64,000 bases of DNA from Microplitis mediator (Eukaryota > Arthropoda > Insecta > Hymenoptera > Braconidae): assembly GCF_029852145.1 (NCBI RefSeq), contig NC_079978.1, positions 14,683,153 to 14,747,152 of the forward strand, written 5' to 3'. Every line of letters starts with the position of its first letter. The first letter of the stretch is position 1. The notes below the pieces were generated by a model. That model searched no databases. It worked only from the letters and a program-made list of their open reading frames with translations, and was not told the origin of the DNA. Both the position numbers and the translations under genes were made by a program. Of this stretch, positions 35,135 through 46,718 are shown in pieces.

Positions 35135-37010
35135 TGTAACGGGGTAAAATTTAAATTTATGGTGATAATTAAATTTAAATTTGAATAAATTTCCCGCGGT
35201 TGGTCAATGACCCAATAACCATAAACCCCGTGATCTAGTTGATCGACTTGTCACCGGGAGCGCCAATTTTGGAGGCTCGTCCTCCAGACCCAATTAGAAT
35301 TTAATGGGGAGGGGTCAACGTACGATTAGAGCCGAAGGGTCACGAGATAAAAAGTGAAAAGTGAGTGACAAGAGGGAAGACGGACACAGTCGGACGGACC
35401 GGCCGAGAGACCAGACGGGTACCAGTTTACATCATTGGAGGTAATTATCAAAGCTCTAGAGAGGTTATCAGTGGAACCTTCTAGAAGCCGTTATAATTAT
35501 AAATTACTTTAATTGTGTATCCGGCAGGTAGCCGATGCACTGAATTACATATACTTACTTGTACTGAATTTTCCACAGATAATTTGGAAAACAATAAAAA
35601 TTGGAAAGAGAACTGGGAGAGCTTACGAGGGATAGAACGGGAATCGGCAGAGACAACCAAAAAGGAAGCCACGACAATTTAACAAAGGAGAAAAGTAGAG
35701 GTAAATAAATTGTCGGCAAGTAGCCACAATTTATCAACTAAGAAATATTAATTAAATAATTCGTGGGCAATCGCCATTTCCGGTTCGAATTCCTTGTAAA
35801 TTAACACACGGTCCGTCCGATAAAATTTCTTGACAGAAAGATTGATTTCTTGATAATTTAATTTAGTTTTACCAAAAATTTAATATACAAAATTTAAGAA
35901 ACTAAAAACCAAAAGACTATGAAAGAGCGATAAGACGTTATGTTATAACAGTTAAATTTATTAGTCAAATTGAAGTCAGTTTTTGTGATATAAATTGTTC
36001 ATTAACGTGAAGACAAATTATAGAGAATTAAGAGACGCGCGAAACAGAGAGAGATCGCTTCAGTCGTGTGTAACATTTTTTTCGGTGTCAGTAAATTTTT
36101 CACTCAACAACCCGATACTCGAAAAACTGAAAGTATATAAAATGATCGTGTGGATAAAAGTGTCGTTATTAAACGTAAAAGAAATAAAATTGGAAAATCA
36201 GTAAAATTATAAATTGGAAATTTCGTATATAAATTTAGTCCAGTGGACAATTAAATAAAATTGAGATTAATTAAAAGTGTGTGTGAAGTAATTGGGAAAA
36301 TAATACATTGTAAACGTGTGTGTGAGTGTGAATAAGTCCTGGGGACTAGAATGTAAAACATGTGTGTGTGTGAAGAGAGAAATTAAGTTTCCTGTGGAAA
36401 CGTTTTAAAATAATAGATCCAGGGGATCTGGCAAGTTGCCAATTTGTTTTATTTAAAATTTGATTCAGGGGATCAGGCCGGTGGCCAAATTAATCATAAA
36501 AGTCCAGGGGACTTAATTTTATTTTATATGATCCAGGGGATCAGGCCGGTGGCCATTTTCGTATAAAGTCCAGGGGACTAAATTAATGAAAGATCCAGGG
36601 GATCAAGCCGGTGGCCATTTCGTTATAAAAGTCCAGGGGACTCGTTCGTCGTTTAATTAAAAGATCCAGGGGATCAGGCCGGTGGCCATTTCGTATAAAA
36701 GTCCAGGGGACTCTTTCGTGTAGTTAATAAAAGTCCGGTGGACAAAATTTTTAGTAATTAGTTTGTAAGAATAATAAGTCCGGTGGACAAATTTGTTTAA
36801 ATAATCATAAGGAATAAAAGCCCGGTGGGCATAATTGTGATTTGTTAAATAAAAGTGAAAATTACATTGATTTAAAATTGTGTGTAGAAATTAATTTAAT
36901 ACCTCAATCTCCTCACTCTTATAATTTTCAACGACCCTGATTTCATATTTTAACATCTCCGGTTCTGGAAGGCCGATTCTTATCTTCCAGTGGCACCCTT
37001 ATTAACATCA
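35135..37010 (+). mobile_element. 1.9 kb LTR-like insertion with hairpin array
   Basis: It starts TGTAACGGGG and ends TTAACATCA (TG...CA) and is flanked by the 6 bp direct repeat ATGAAT (35129-35134 and 37011-37016), as for an LTR or solo LTR. TGGAGGCTCGTCC near 35264 resembles a tRNA-Pro primer site. No protein-coding gene is seen. An array of short hairpins occupies 36335-36830. Confidence 0.6.
36335..36830. repeat. Array of ~19 mini-hairpins with CCNGKGG core
   Basis: Short perfect or near-perfect hairpins share a CC-N-G-K-GG core but have different paired flanks: AGTCC/GGACT, GATCC/GGATC, GGCC/GGCC, GTCC/GGAC, GCCC/GGGC, GTTTCC/GGAAAC. Positions include 36335, 36387, 36416, 36462, 36476, 36501, 36530, 36544, 36567, 36592, 36630, 36663, 36677, 36700, 36733, 36778 and 36820. 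Part of the array is a tandem repeat of GATCC, GGCC and AGTCC units. Confidence 0.85.
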
Positions 37011-38437
37011 ATGAATAAAGGGGCCAAACTTGGCAAGGTTGAGAAACACCCTGTTATAGGATGTATCATAGGGTTTCTTAGCGGCAAAATTTTAGATTAT
37101 GCAACTCGTAATCGTAAATGTAAGCTATGCAGCAATGGCCATCCTAAGACCGATCACGACTGCCGTAAAAATTTTCATGGTAGTGCAAAAGCTATGGAAC
37201 CAAATGTTGGAGCGGCTTTAGTAAATGACAGTGAGATCTTAAAAGATTACTGCTATGCAAGTGCTGTGTGCAGCAAGAATGATGGTGAGAGTCATTTATT
37301 GGAAGTGTCTAAAATTTTAACTTTGTCACCAGGAAAAAAATACAGAATTGTATGCCTCCAGGTACGACAAGAAACGACGGGACAGAGCTATAAAAGCCAA
37401 ATTACTCTCAGCTAAAGTACGTCGGAATCTTCTGGCAGAAAACAGAGAAAAACTACGCAAGAAAAACGAGAAGACTGAAGGTTTGCAATATGAATCAAAC
37501 TGCGGTTTGACTAATGACAATAATATTAATGAAGTTATTGACACTAACATAGCATCAATTTGTCAAGATAATTTACTAATAACTTTAGATAACTGTGATA
37601 TAGTTTACTTTGACTTGGAAACATCAGGTTTTGGCAAATCTAACGAGATTCTGCAAATTGCAGCAATGTATGAAGAACACGAGTTCAGTATTTATATTAA
37701 TCCAACCAAAGAAATCTCTTTAGAAGCATCACTTCATACTGGATTACGAAATATTTCTGGACAATTATACTTGCGTGCTGAGAAACTTGTAACAGTTCCC
37801 CTGAAAGATGCATTGTCATCATTCTTAAAATTTTTAGATTTATCACCAAAACCTCGTGTGTTAGTTGCACATAATTCATCGTTTGATTCATCATTTTTTA
37901 TACGAGCTGTTTTACAGTGTAATATGATTTTAGAATTGAAAAAAAATTGCAGGGTTTAGTGACTCATTGTCATTATTTTAAAAAAAACTGCCTACTAGGA
38001 AAGGTTCAGGTCAATTTAAACTTGGCACTTTAGCTAAGGACTTTTTGAAAATTGAATCAAACGAAAACTTTCATGAAGCTCTTTATGATGTAAAAATTTT
38101 GAAACAACTAGCATTGTCTGTCTTAAATGTTGAAGAAATTTACAAAAATACTAAGTCATGGACATCATTATTAACTCATACACGGGAAGAAGAGAAGGCG
38201 AAAATCATGCTGCTGCAATTAAAGCCCTTAAAAACGGTCTTAACAGCTGGTATCCTTAAAAAAATGGCAATTGCAAAAATAACGTACGAGTTACTTAAAA
38301 CTACGTTCAATAATCTTGGAAGAAATGGCATTGATGAGTTAATGTCAAGAAAATTAGAAAATGGAAAACCTAGAGTAACCAAAAATAAGAGAATAATTAA
38401 CAAACTTATTAATTTTTTAAAACCAAACGTTGAGTGA

Positions 38438-40449
38438 AATAAGTCATTTATTGATAAATTACCCAAAGTTTATTTTAACGTTATGTTACTCGTGTTTAAT
38501 TTTTATTTAAATATTTATAACGTCATTAAAAATTTATGTTTTTACTTTATGTTAATTTTTTTATAAAATATATAAGTTAAAAAGGAAAAAAAGTGTTATT
38601 TTTATTTATTTATTTAATCGTTTCTTTATTTATAACTAATTTAAATAGTGATTTAAATATTTTAGTTACGCAGCTAAATTTTACTAAAACCGTGAAAAAT
38701 TTGAATTTCCCGCTTTTTATTCTACGCTATATCAGAGAGCGTTGCGCACAGCGTTGCGAGATCACTTTTATTTGTAAAGTAAGCAGGTTGGAAATGAATC
38801 GAAAATTATTTTTTTAATTACTTTATCTCGATAACAAAATGGTGAGGTTCTACTTTTATTGTTTTAACTTATTCTAAAAACATTTTTCAACACTCTCCTA
38901 CTTTTTTTTCCAATTCTGTCGAGAGAACTTTTTAATATAATAAAAAATAGTTGGAAGGACCGGACATTTTACATGCTTTAAATGGGACATGACCCTCAAA
39001 ATCGCGAACTTTGTCTTTAAATATCTCGCGATCTAAACGGTCAAAAATTATGAAATTTTAGGAATTCATAAATATAGCTATTCTAAACCTGTGAAAAAAA
39101 TTTCAGCCGAATCTGTCTTAAAGTGGTTTCATGCTGGAATTACCTTCATCTGCATCGATGTTTCAAATACATTTTTTTAATTTCTAAGTTCTGGAAACAA
39201 CTCAAAATAATCAAAAAGTACTGATTTAAAAAGAATCTTATGAGGATATCCAGATGCACCAATAAAATTCATAAAATCCCATTAAGAATCAACTTATATT
39301 TTTTATTTTGCACCCCTCATAGCGCGAGGTGTATTTTAGGCACAATTTATAGCGCGAAGCGTTAAAGGTCGTGCTTTGCTCTCAACTAACAAAAGTCCAG
39401 TCATTTGTCGAACTTCAAATAGTTCTATCATATTATTTTCGAACTTAAATTTTTTTAACATGCAATAATATTTTTACTATTATACCAGGAAACTTCAAAA
39501 GTTGAAGTTGAACTAAAGTTCCTCTTGAGAGAGGCAATGTTTGGTTCGATCAAAAACTTCAACAATTTTCAAGAGTATGCCACGTCAAAATTAGCTGCAA
39601 ATGATGAAAATTAGCGACAATTAAAAAGTAAGATATAATTTTTTAATAAATCTCGATTATTAAAAATTGGTCTAAAAATGACATTTATATGATGCGTTTA
39701 GTATATCCAAATGAAAATGCCAAATAAATTTATTTTGTAAACGAAAATTATCAGTTAAACATCAAAAAAGTTTATATAATCTTTAGTAAAATAAAAAATC
39801 AATATTTCAAATTGAAATAGGAAGAATTGTCTAAATGATGAATAACTTCCTCGCAAATAATGTTCAAATGAATTACTCATCGGGATTTTATTTTTATTTC
39901 AACTATTTATAATCAAATATTGAAGTTTGTTTAAAATTTTTCCGCAAATGTTGTTTATTGTTACGTAGGTCAAACGTCCTTCCACGTTCTGACAAACAAA
40001 TTCAAAGTATACTCGATATTGGGAAGATAGGCATTTCCATGTAACTGCTAGCCAAAATATATTAATTATAATTATACAAAATAATGTTCATAAATCGTGT
40101 GGTGATTCCGCACATAGTTCACTGCAAAAACAAGACGAGAAGATAAAAAAAAATACAACATTAAAAATTTCGTTTTTTAAACGTTTTAATGTTTACGTCC
40201 CTATTAGAACGTAAGAAACCCATTTCGAAAGCCTTAAAAAATATTTATTTTGTAGAAATAATTTCGTTATAGTTAAGTAATTATTCTCTCCGCAACACTG
40301 TGTTTTTCGTATTACTTACATGTATGTCAAAGATTTTAGCTACGATTTAATGCGGCGAGATCGGAAAATTAATTTTTAAGTGACAAGTAGATCAATTTTA
40401 GGCGATAATAGAGTATGGCTTTCGTCAATCGAGCTAAAGGCACACAATA
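38438..40449. other. AT-rich intergenic sequence
   Basis: No gene recognised. TAGCGCGAgGyG occurs twice near 39318 and 39344. Confidence 0.5.
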
Positions 40450-42105
40450 ATGAAATGCATACTTGGTCCATGCTTTGTAGGTTTTATAATTTTTATCAAA
40501 AATGTTTCAGATGTCAAAACATGTACTCAAACTACTCCACTTGATCTAAACGATATTAGACGGCCACCTGCTGTCGGTTTCACTCGAATTGATGATAACA
40601 TGGTAATAAAACTTATTTGCAAACAACAGTATATTACGTGATGCCTGGCTGAAATTTTTCGGAATTTTCTCTAAAGGACTCAGTTCTAAAGTTCTAAAGA
40701 CTTTTTCAAAGTTCTAAAGATTTTTTCAGAGTTATTTAAAGAAAATTCCGAAAAATTTCCCCCAGGGATAACGGATAAAATCGAGAGATTTTAAACTAAG
40801 ATTATTGTTGACTGCTTGAGTAAAGCGATCGCTGACACCACCTACAGCATGAAATCGTTTTCTCATCTTATGTTATACACTGGAGTTAATCATTTGTGCC
40901 ATAACTTTGAGCTTTAATGTCTACATCTAAGGGGAACAAGACTATTTAAGACCGTCAAGACAGTTATAGTTGGATTAGCGAGACTTTGCGCTTCGGTTTT
41001 TACCTCCACCATCAAAGTGCAATGTCGTAGGTATTAAATTTAGATGGTGGGGGTAAAAACCGATAATACCCGAAACACAAAGTCTCGCTAATCCAACTAT
41101 ATACATTTTTAAATAGAATCCTGGATATTTCTCTACGATTTGATTTAAATCCATATTCATAAATGTCGATTTTTATCCAGATTGTATCTCAAATGTCTTA
41201 ACAGTCATTAAAACTTGAAGTTTCCTTACAAGTGAAAAAGAAATTTTTAAATTGATTATACATCTGCTTCCTCCAATTTCTAATTGTAGATACATCTAGG
41301 ACGTAGAGTTTGGTTATCACGAGCGACCTATGATAATGATATCTACTCTGCTGGATCATCAATGGCAATGTTTGTGAAAAACATTGCTGTCCCGGTATTT
41401 GGAACCGATTATTTAAAAAAACATAGCGTGAAGGGAAAAGGGTGCAACAAAACTAAAAGTGTTCCAAGGCCGGCTATTGATTCTACAAAAGCTCTTGCTG
41501 TTCGAGGTAATATCGAGGCATTTTTAAATATGAAAGACGGTTGGCACTGCAGACTTTCTCTAATACTTTTGAGTTATTTTCAAATTCAATACATTTGAAT
41601 ATATCTCTATGAGTCAGTAATTGTGCTTTACGAGCTTTAAGTATCGCTTTTGATGTTTTTTCAAGCTCAATGATACACTTTCTATACATTTTCAGCATTT
41701 TAATGTCGAAAATGGCAAATGTAATACAAAATATTTTCTGTTGTAGACATTTATGAATATTATTTGAAAACTGAAAAAAATATCCAAGGTTCAGAATTAC
41801 AGGACGAGGTGGATAACTATGAAGACTACATCCGGCAGAAAATTTCAGATCTCATCCGACCACAAAGAGTGCCTAAAACTGATGGAACAAATAAGAACAA
41901 TTTTTTTTATGTAAATTTTATCGTTAATATGTTTAAAAATGTCGGTATTTTTTCAATAATAAAAAATTTTAAATTTGGATATGATATAATGTATGCATGT
42001 ATGAAACAAAACGCGCGGCTTGTTGATACGATAGCGTCCACAATTTTTAACAAACCAACGTATGAAACTGAAGACACTTATTCTTTAGGCAATTACCTTG
42101 CATGA
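40450..42105 (+). CDS. Predicted three-exon BEN-domain protein
   Basis: Exons 40450-40602, 41290-41506 and 41747-42105 join in phases 0 and 1 with GT-AG introns and a pyrimidine-rich tract before the last acceptor, giving 242 aa. Exon 1 has a hydrophobic N-terminus (about residues 3-17). Exons 2 and 3 match the BEN domain pattern: V-P-V-F-G, L-K-K-H-S-V-K-G-K-G, P-A-I-D, and I-R-Q-K-I after the junction. BEN domains bind DNA or chromatin and occur in insects, poxviruses and polydnaviruses. A hydrophobic start is odd for a nuclear protein; exon 1 may be mispredicted. Intron 1 contains two small MITE-like repeats. The model is inferred from sequence only. Confidence 0.55.
40651..40759. repeat. 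Small inverted repeat in intron 1
   Basis: GAAATTTTTCGGAATTTTCT pairs with its near-perfect complement ending at 40759; GTTCTAAAG is repeated in the loop. Confidence 0.7.
40969..41097. mobile_element. Small MITE in intron 1 with TA duplication
   Basis: Ends GTTGGATTAGCGAGACTTTG and complement, with inner arms GGTTTTTACC / GGTAAAAACC, flanked by TA. About 129 bp, non-coding. Confidence 0.75.
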
Positions 42106-42121
42106 GTTTGAACTCTCTAAA

Positions 42122-42265
42122 AATGAATCAGTGAAATTCACTGCAAATTAATGAATATTCACTGGGAACCAGCTTTAAGTATACCACTGATTGAATTAGT
42201 GGTATACTTATAGCTGTAGAAATAGTGACTATCCACTGATTCGCGAGAATTTCACTAATTCATTT
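42122..42265. repeat. Palindromic MITE-like repeat
   Basis: TGAATCAGTGAAATTC and GAATTTCACTAATTCA form the outer arms; AGTATACCACT...AGTGGTATACT forms an inner hairpin. Confidence 0.7.
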
Positions 42266-42503
42266 CTAGAGAGAAGATAAACAGATTTATTTAGAAATAA
42301 AGGCTATTTGAAATGTTTAAAACAATAAAAATTGCGATTTTTGTGATTTGTTTATAAACAATATCCTACTGAGGAGTAGCTTGTTTCTAAAAAAAAAAAT
42401 CATGATTGAGCTGATGAAATTAACTTCAATTCGCTTCTTGGAACCTTCACTTCATAATAACTTTAGCAATTTTATGGAGGTTGGAAACACTCATGTGCAT
42501 TAG

Positions 42504-43011
42504 AATATCGCGCTACTGATGCCATAAGGGTGCATCCCGAAAAAAATACCCTTGAAAAGGCATAAGGGCGTATAAAAATTTTTTTTCCGGGAATCAACGT
42601 AGTTATGCCGGAAACGGGCAGAAATGCAAAAAAAAATTTGGTACGCCCTTATGGCCCCCAGTGGGTACCCACAAGGGCCATAAGGGCGTACAAAAAAAAT
42701 TTTTTTCGGGATACAACGTATTTTTACTTTAAATGCATAGAAACGATGAAAAAATTTTTATGATCAAATTTCATTTTTGAAGTTAATAAAGAATTATTTG
42801 AGACAATCACTTGTTAAAACTCGTTTTAGAAATAAAAAAAACCTACTTTTATTCGAAATGATCACTCTCAATCACAAATAAAGTGATCAAAGTTAATTTC
42901 AAATGTAAAAAAAATGTTTTTCATCATTTCTATGCATTCCAAGTAAAAATACGTTGTTTCCCGAAAACTAATTTTTTTCGTACGCCCTTATGGCATTTGT
43001 AACGCGATATT
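42504..43011. mobile_element. Fold-back MITE with nested GCCATAAGGGCGTAC palindromes
   Basis: Outer ends AATATCGCG(C/T)TAC are inverted. GCCATAAGGGCGTA and its complement occur four or more times, and a long inner arm pairs 42667-42760 with 42910-42995. Non-coding. Confidence 0.78.
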
Positions 43012-43348
43012 AGGTAATTGTATAAAATTTAACTCTTTTCATTTATGGCTGTAAAAATAGAAAAAATGAACGTGAAGAAGTCTTTTTTCGAGTAATTACA
43101 TCTTTCTTTTTTTTAATATTATCAAAAATGAAGCAATTCAAAAATAAACTATGCATAAAACCATTATTTTTTTCAATTTCAAAAGAAAATTTTGTAGAAG
43201 TCACAAATAATCGACAAATTGTTATATTCATAGATTTTTTTCTCGAACTTGTATTTCAAATGAAGTTGAACAACCAAAATTATGCTATTATCGAAAAAAA
43301 ATTTAGTGGTGGAAAACTTCACCATTATTGTTGTAGAACATGCAAAGA

Positions 43349-43629
43349 TGGATGAAAAGGTTACAAATAAAGATAATTCTCCTAAAGATGATTCTACCGT
43401 TGGTAAAATTCCCGCGTCTGTAAATACCTCAACTACACTCGCTGATCCGACAAGTCATTTCTCTGCTGATGAACGCACCAAGTATTCGTCAAAAGAACGA
43501 AATAAAAAAAAATTGCCGGTCAAGGATGTGGCCTCTTCTTCAAGCAGCTCTTCTGAATCAGCTGAAGACTCAGAATCATCTAAAGATTCAGGAACTTCAT
43601 CTGATAAAAACGCTTCACCAGATAGATAA
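43349..43629 (+). CDS. Hypothetical Ser/Asp-rich small ORF
   Basis: A 93 aa hydrophilic frame rich in Ser, Lys, Asp and Glu, with a poly-Ser acidic tail. It begins just after a possible splice acceptor (TTGTTGTAG, near 43338). No domain is recognised. It could be a terminal exon or a chance frame. Confidence 0.2.
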
Positions 43630-44354
43630 GTCGCGAATGGTGAAGGTCGCAACAAAAGGATAATTTTTTTACACTTTTTATACCCTATTTTTCATATTTG
43701 CTAGTTGTTCTCAAATTCTTACAATTTAAAATTATATTCAGCAGTTATTAAATTGTAAACATCAATAAAAAACAAAACACCGTTTCGATATTAATTTTAT
43801 TCGTTCCTACATTATTTTTATTAAACCCAGTATTCGTATTAATATATTTAATAAGTATTGACAAATAGGTACCGATAGAAAAAATTTGCATTTGATTGTG
43901 GAAATCCTAATCAAGACCAAAAGTGTGAGTTGTAAATTCTAAAAGGATCATTTTCTTGAAATTTATAAGAGACAAAATAGACTTTATTTGGATAGCCCAA
44001 TATATTGACATAAGATAAACCATGTCCATTGGCATAACTGGTTATCCACTTAAAAAATATTCTTACGTATGTACTCCAATAGAACGTTATCTACCCCAAT
44101 TGGATTATTTCACTTTAAAATCGGTATCGGATTCCGATATGATATTTTTTTTAATGGAATCTATTGGATATTTTCAACAGGGTAGAAATTGCGATATTAT
44201 ATTACAATTAAAGACGATTCATGACGATTTGAAATTCTTAATCGTTATGAATCGTCTTTAATCGTGAAATCATATTGCATTTTTTGTTCCCACATAAGAT
44301 TAAAAGCGACTTATGACGATTTAAAATTTCAATTGTCATTAATCGTTTCTAATC
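43630..44354. other. AT-rich flank of the Maverick with GACGATT repeats
   Basis: GACGATT and AATCGTC motifs recur from 44211 to the element border, in both orientations. The same motif occurs just beyond the right border (60285-60350). No gene. Confidence 0.5.
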
Positions 44355-45385
44355 AGTAGTTAAACAAGGAGGCTTCAGGCTCCCAAATCAAAACAGTGCC
44401 CTGCTTTACCGACCTAGGGTAAGTACCTAGTGTCGGCAATGTAGATTTGTTTCTATCGATATTTGGGCCTGATGTTGGTAATGTAGATTTATTTTATCTA
44501 TATTTGAGCCCGCCTTCATTATTTATGGTAATGTAGATTTATTTTATCGATATTTTGGGGTCTGTTACTTATTGATGATAATGTAGATTTGATAGGGACT
44601 TGATCATGATAATACCGACTTGGTTGAGGCCCAACCATGGTAATGCAGATTTTGACTGGAACCTGATCATGGTAATGCAGGTTCTGTTTGGGGGTCTTTT
44701 TTCTCTTATCAATAAAAGTTGATTTTGGGGCTTAGCAGATAAATAAGGACTCTTTACTACATATTTTAAGTTTTTACTGCTTTATGTGTGATCGGGAGAG
44801 GGACTTGGTGAGACGTCGAACATTCGAGAATGTTCTCGTCTTTTCTACGCACATATTGGTGGGGGTTTATTTTTCAAATCTCGATTATTCTAAATCTTTT
44901 TAACATCTGTAAAGACAAAAATGGACAAAAATTCGAAAGTTTTTCCAAGAATATCTTTATTATATTAGAAGTAAGGGTTTTATCGGTTAATCTAACCGGT
45001 TTTGGACCAATCATTTTTTTACTTTGTACTCCCAAATTATTTTTTATGGAAAAATCCCTACAAAGAGCATTTTTTAATGCAGGAACAGGAGGGGGGGGGC
45101 TTGGTGGGAGGTCGAACATTCCAGAATGTTCTCGAATTTTCTACGCACATATTGGTGGGAAGTTTGTTTTTCAATCCAGATTATTATAAATTTTTTAACG
45201 ACTGTAAGGGGGTGGGTTATGGGCAAAATTTGAAAGTTTTTCCAAGAATATTTTTATTTTATTAGAAGTAGGGGATTTAACGGTTGATCTAACCGGTTTT
45301 GGACCAATAATTTTTTACTATATATCCCCCAAAAATTTTTTTTTCGTAGAAATCCCCAACACGAAGCATTTTTTAGAGGGGATCA
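44355..45385. repeat. Left terminal inverted repeat of the Maverick
   Basis: 44355-45085 pairs with 60267-59583. A ~280 bp inner part is duplicated in tandem only on this side (about 44803-45085 and 45090-45385). The outer part has seven copies of GGTAATGTAGATTT or a variant, spaced 30-50 bp. Confidence 0.85.
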
Positions 45386-45440
45386 CCATTATAAAAACTC
45401 TAGCATTTTTGTTCAATCATCGTAGTTATAGCTGTGGTAA

Positions 45441-45695
45441 ATGGAGGAACTTAGTGATAGTGAAAAACATTTTTTACGTATAAGTCATCCTGGTATGATA
45501 GATACTGATGAAATAGTGGAAAATTATTTTGGTGACGTATTCCTGAGTTTATGAGTTCCTTTCATCGTGATCTATTTTCTTATTATAAAAATTTGGATAT
45601 AATCAGAAGTAAACGAGATACATCGTGTCCAAGTTGTATTGCTCTTATAGATTCAATAAAGAACTTATATAAAATAATTCAAAGGTCTTGAAAAA
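45441..45695 (+). pseudogene. Small Maverick ORF, frameshifted, unknown
   Basis: A frame beginning M-E-E-L-S-D-S-E stops after about 38 codons. A second frame continues from about 45548 with a C-P-S-C motif and ends near 45691. The two pieces look like one short gene broken by a frameshift. No known function. Confidence 0.35.
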
Positions 45696-45728
45696 TTGGA
45701 GAGTCGTATAGTCGATAAATAAATCACA

Positions 45729-46541
45729 ATGGAGTATATAGTGGATTTTGTTGCTTAAATAGTTCCTATTGGAAAATTTATCATCAAGGAACTCTGTGTA
45801 GTTGATATTAATAACCTAAATAATGCAAATGGTATTTATTAGTGCAAAATTTGTGTATTCAAACCACCTATTCAGTACACCGACACTGTGATTGTACAAC
45901 AAAGTGAAGATCAAGATGGGAATCGTCATGGTATTCACTGGGATACTGATGATCATCCTTATGAATCATTGAAACCTATGGTAAAACAACTAGTTCAGAA
46001 TGCACGATATTTTTATTTACAAGGACCAACAATGCAAAAACGACTCGAAGAAATGATTGATTATGCAGTCCCAGTTATTGATTTAGAACTAATCAGATTC
46101 TTTTCAATTGATAATCTCGAAAATATGAATAGACCTCGATGCGCATTCAGATTCAACCACACCAAACTCGGACATTATGCCTGTTCATATGGAACTGTTC
46201 AACAGCTAAAACAATGGTTTTTGAAATATTGGGGCTGTAAGCCATCATATAAGAAGTCAGTACAGTTATTCTACCAACTATCAGATTTGAGAAAAATGGA
46301 TGCGGCTGACATTGCTTGTCTTGATGATGTGTTCATTCTCCAATTTGCTCGATTTCAAATACGCTTCATCTGGGATAAACTACCAATTAATTTAAAACAG
46401 AACATTAAAATTATGGACTATAAGTTTTGCATTGAACACAATTCAATTACAAGTCCTGATTATGATGTTCCGGGAATTTATCTTTATCCTTACAAAAAAG
46501 ATTGTACTAAGTGTAAAAAACTGAAAGATGCATTAAAATAA
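45729..46541 (+). pseudogene. Maverick-associated exonuclease-like protein (putative)
   Basis: One frame of 271 codons from an ATG at 45729, with TAA at 45756 and TAG at 45840 near its start. The opening (M-E-Y-I-V-D) and the K-P-P...H-W-D-T-D-D...Y-F-Y-L-Q-G-P pattern resemble a conserved protein encoded beside capsid genes in insect Mavericks, thought to be an RNase H-fold exonuclease. That function is inference. The C-terminus ends C-T-K-C-K-K. It is the leftmost larger gene and faces the capsid genes. Confidence 0.5.
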
Positions 46542-46718
46542 TTATGAATTCATACTTATGATTTTTTCCAACTTAAATATAATTATATGTACTTATCATG
46601 ATATATTAATTACTTAACTATGTGTAATGGGTATAAGAAAAATAAAATTGTTAAAACATATTTTAATAGTGAAATTTTATTTATTTTTTCTCAACCTTGT
46701 TTTCTAATACAATTATTA

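Larger units (their letters stand above)
34912..38437 (+). pseudogene. Mutator-like transposase remnant fused to DEDDh exonuclease
   Basis: 34912-35139 encodes an N-terminal part ending D-M-G-W-S-K-R-G...S-Y-D-S-L-N-G. After a 1.9 kb insertion the match resumes at 37011 with G-K-I-L-D-Y, C-K-L-C, D-H-D-C and G-S-A-K-A-M-E, typical of MULE transposases. Part of the catalytic core appears deleted. A basic linker follows, then a DnaQ-type 3'-5' exonuclease (37348-38140): D-L-E-T-S-G, A-H-N-S-S-F-D and H-E-A-L-Y-D-V. At least two frameshifts (near 37330 and 37940-37980) occur. The transposase-exonuclease pairing appears to be one original ORF. Confidence 0.65.

Noticed and set aside
36335..36830. 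CRISPR-like array
   Set aside because: Units are short palindromes with variable spacing and no constant repeat/spacer pattern, in a eukaryotic transposon.
44022..44261. 79 aa frame at the left flank of the Maverick
   Set aside because: It runs into the GACGATT repeats and has no recognised motif.
44830..45265. Frames within the Maverick inverted repeat
   Set aside because: The same sequence occurs inverted at the right arm without coding conservation; it is the terminal repeat.
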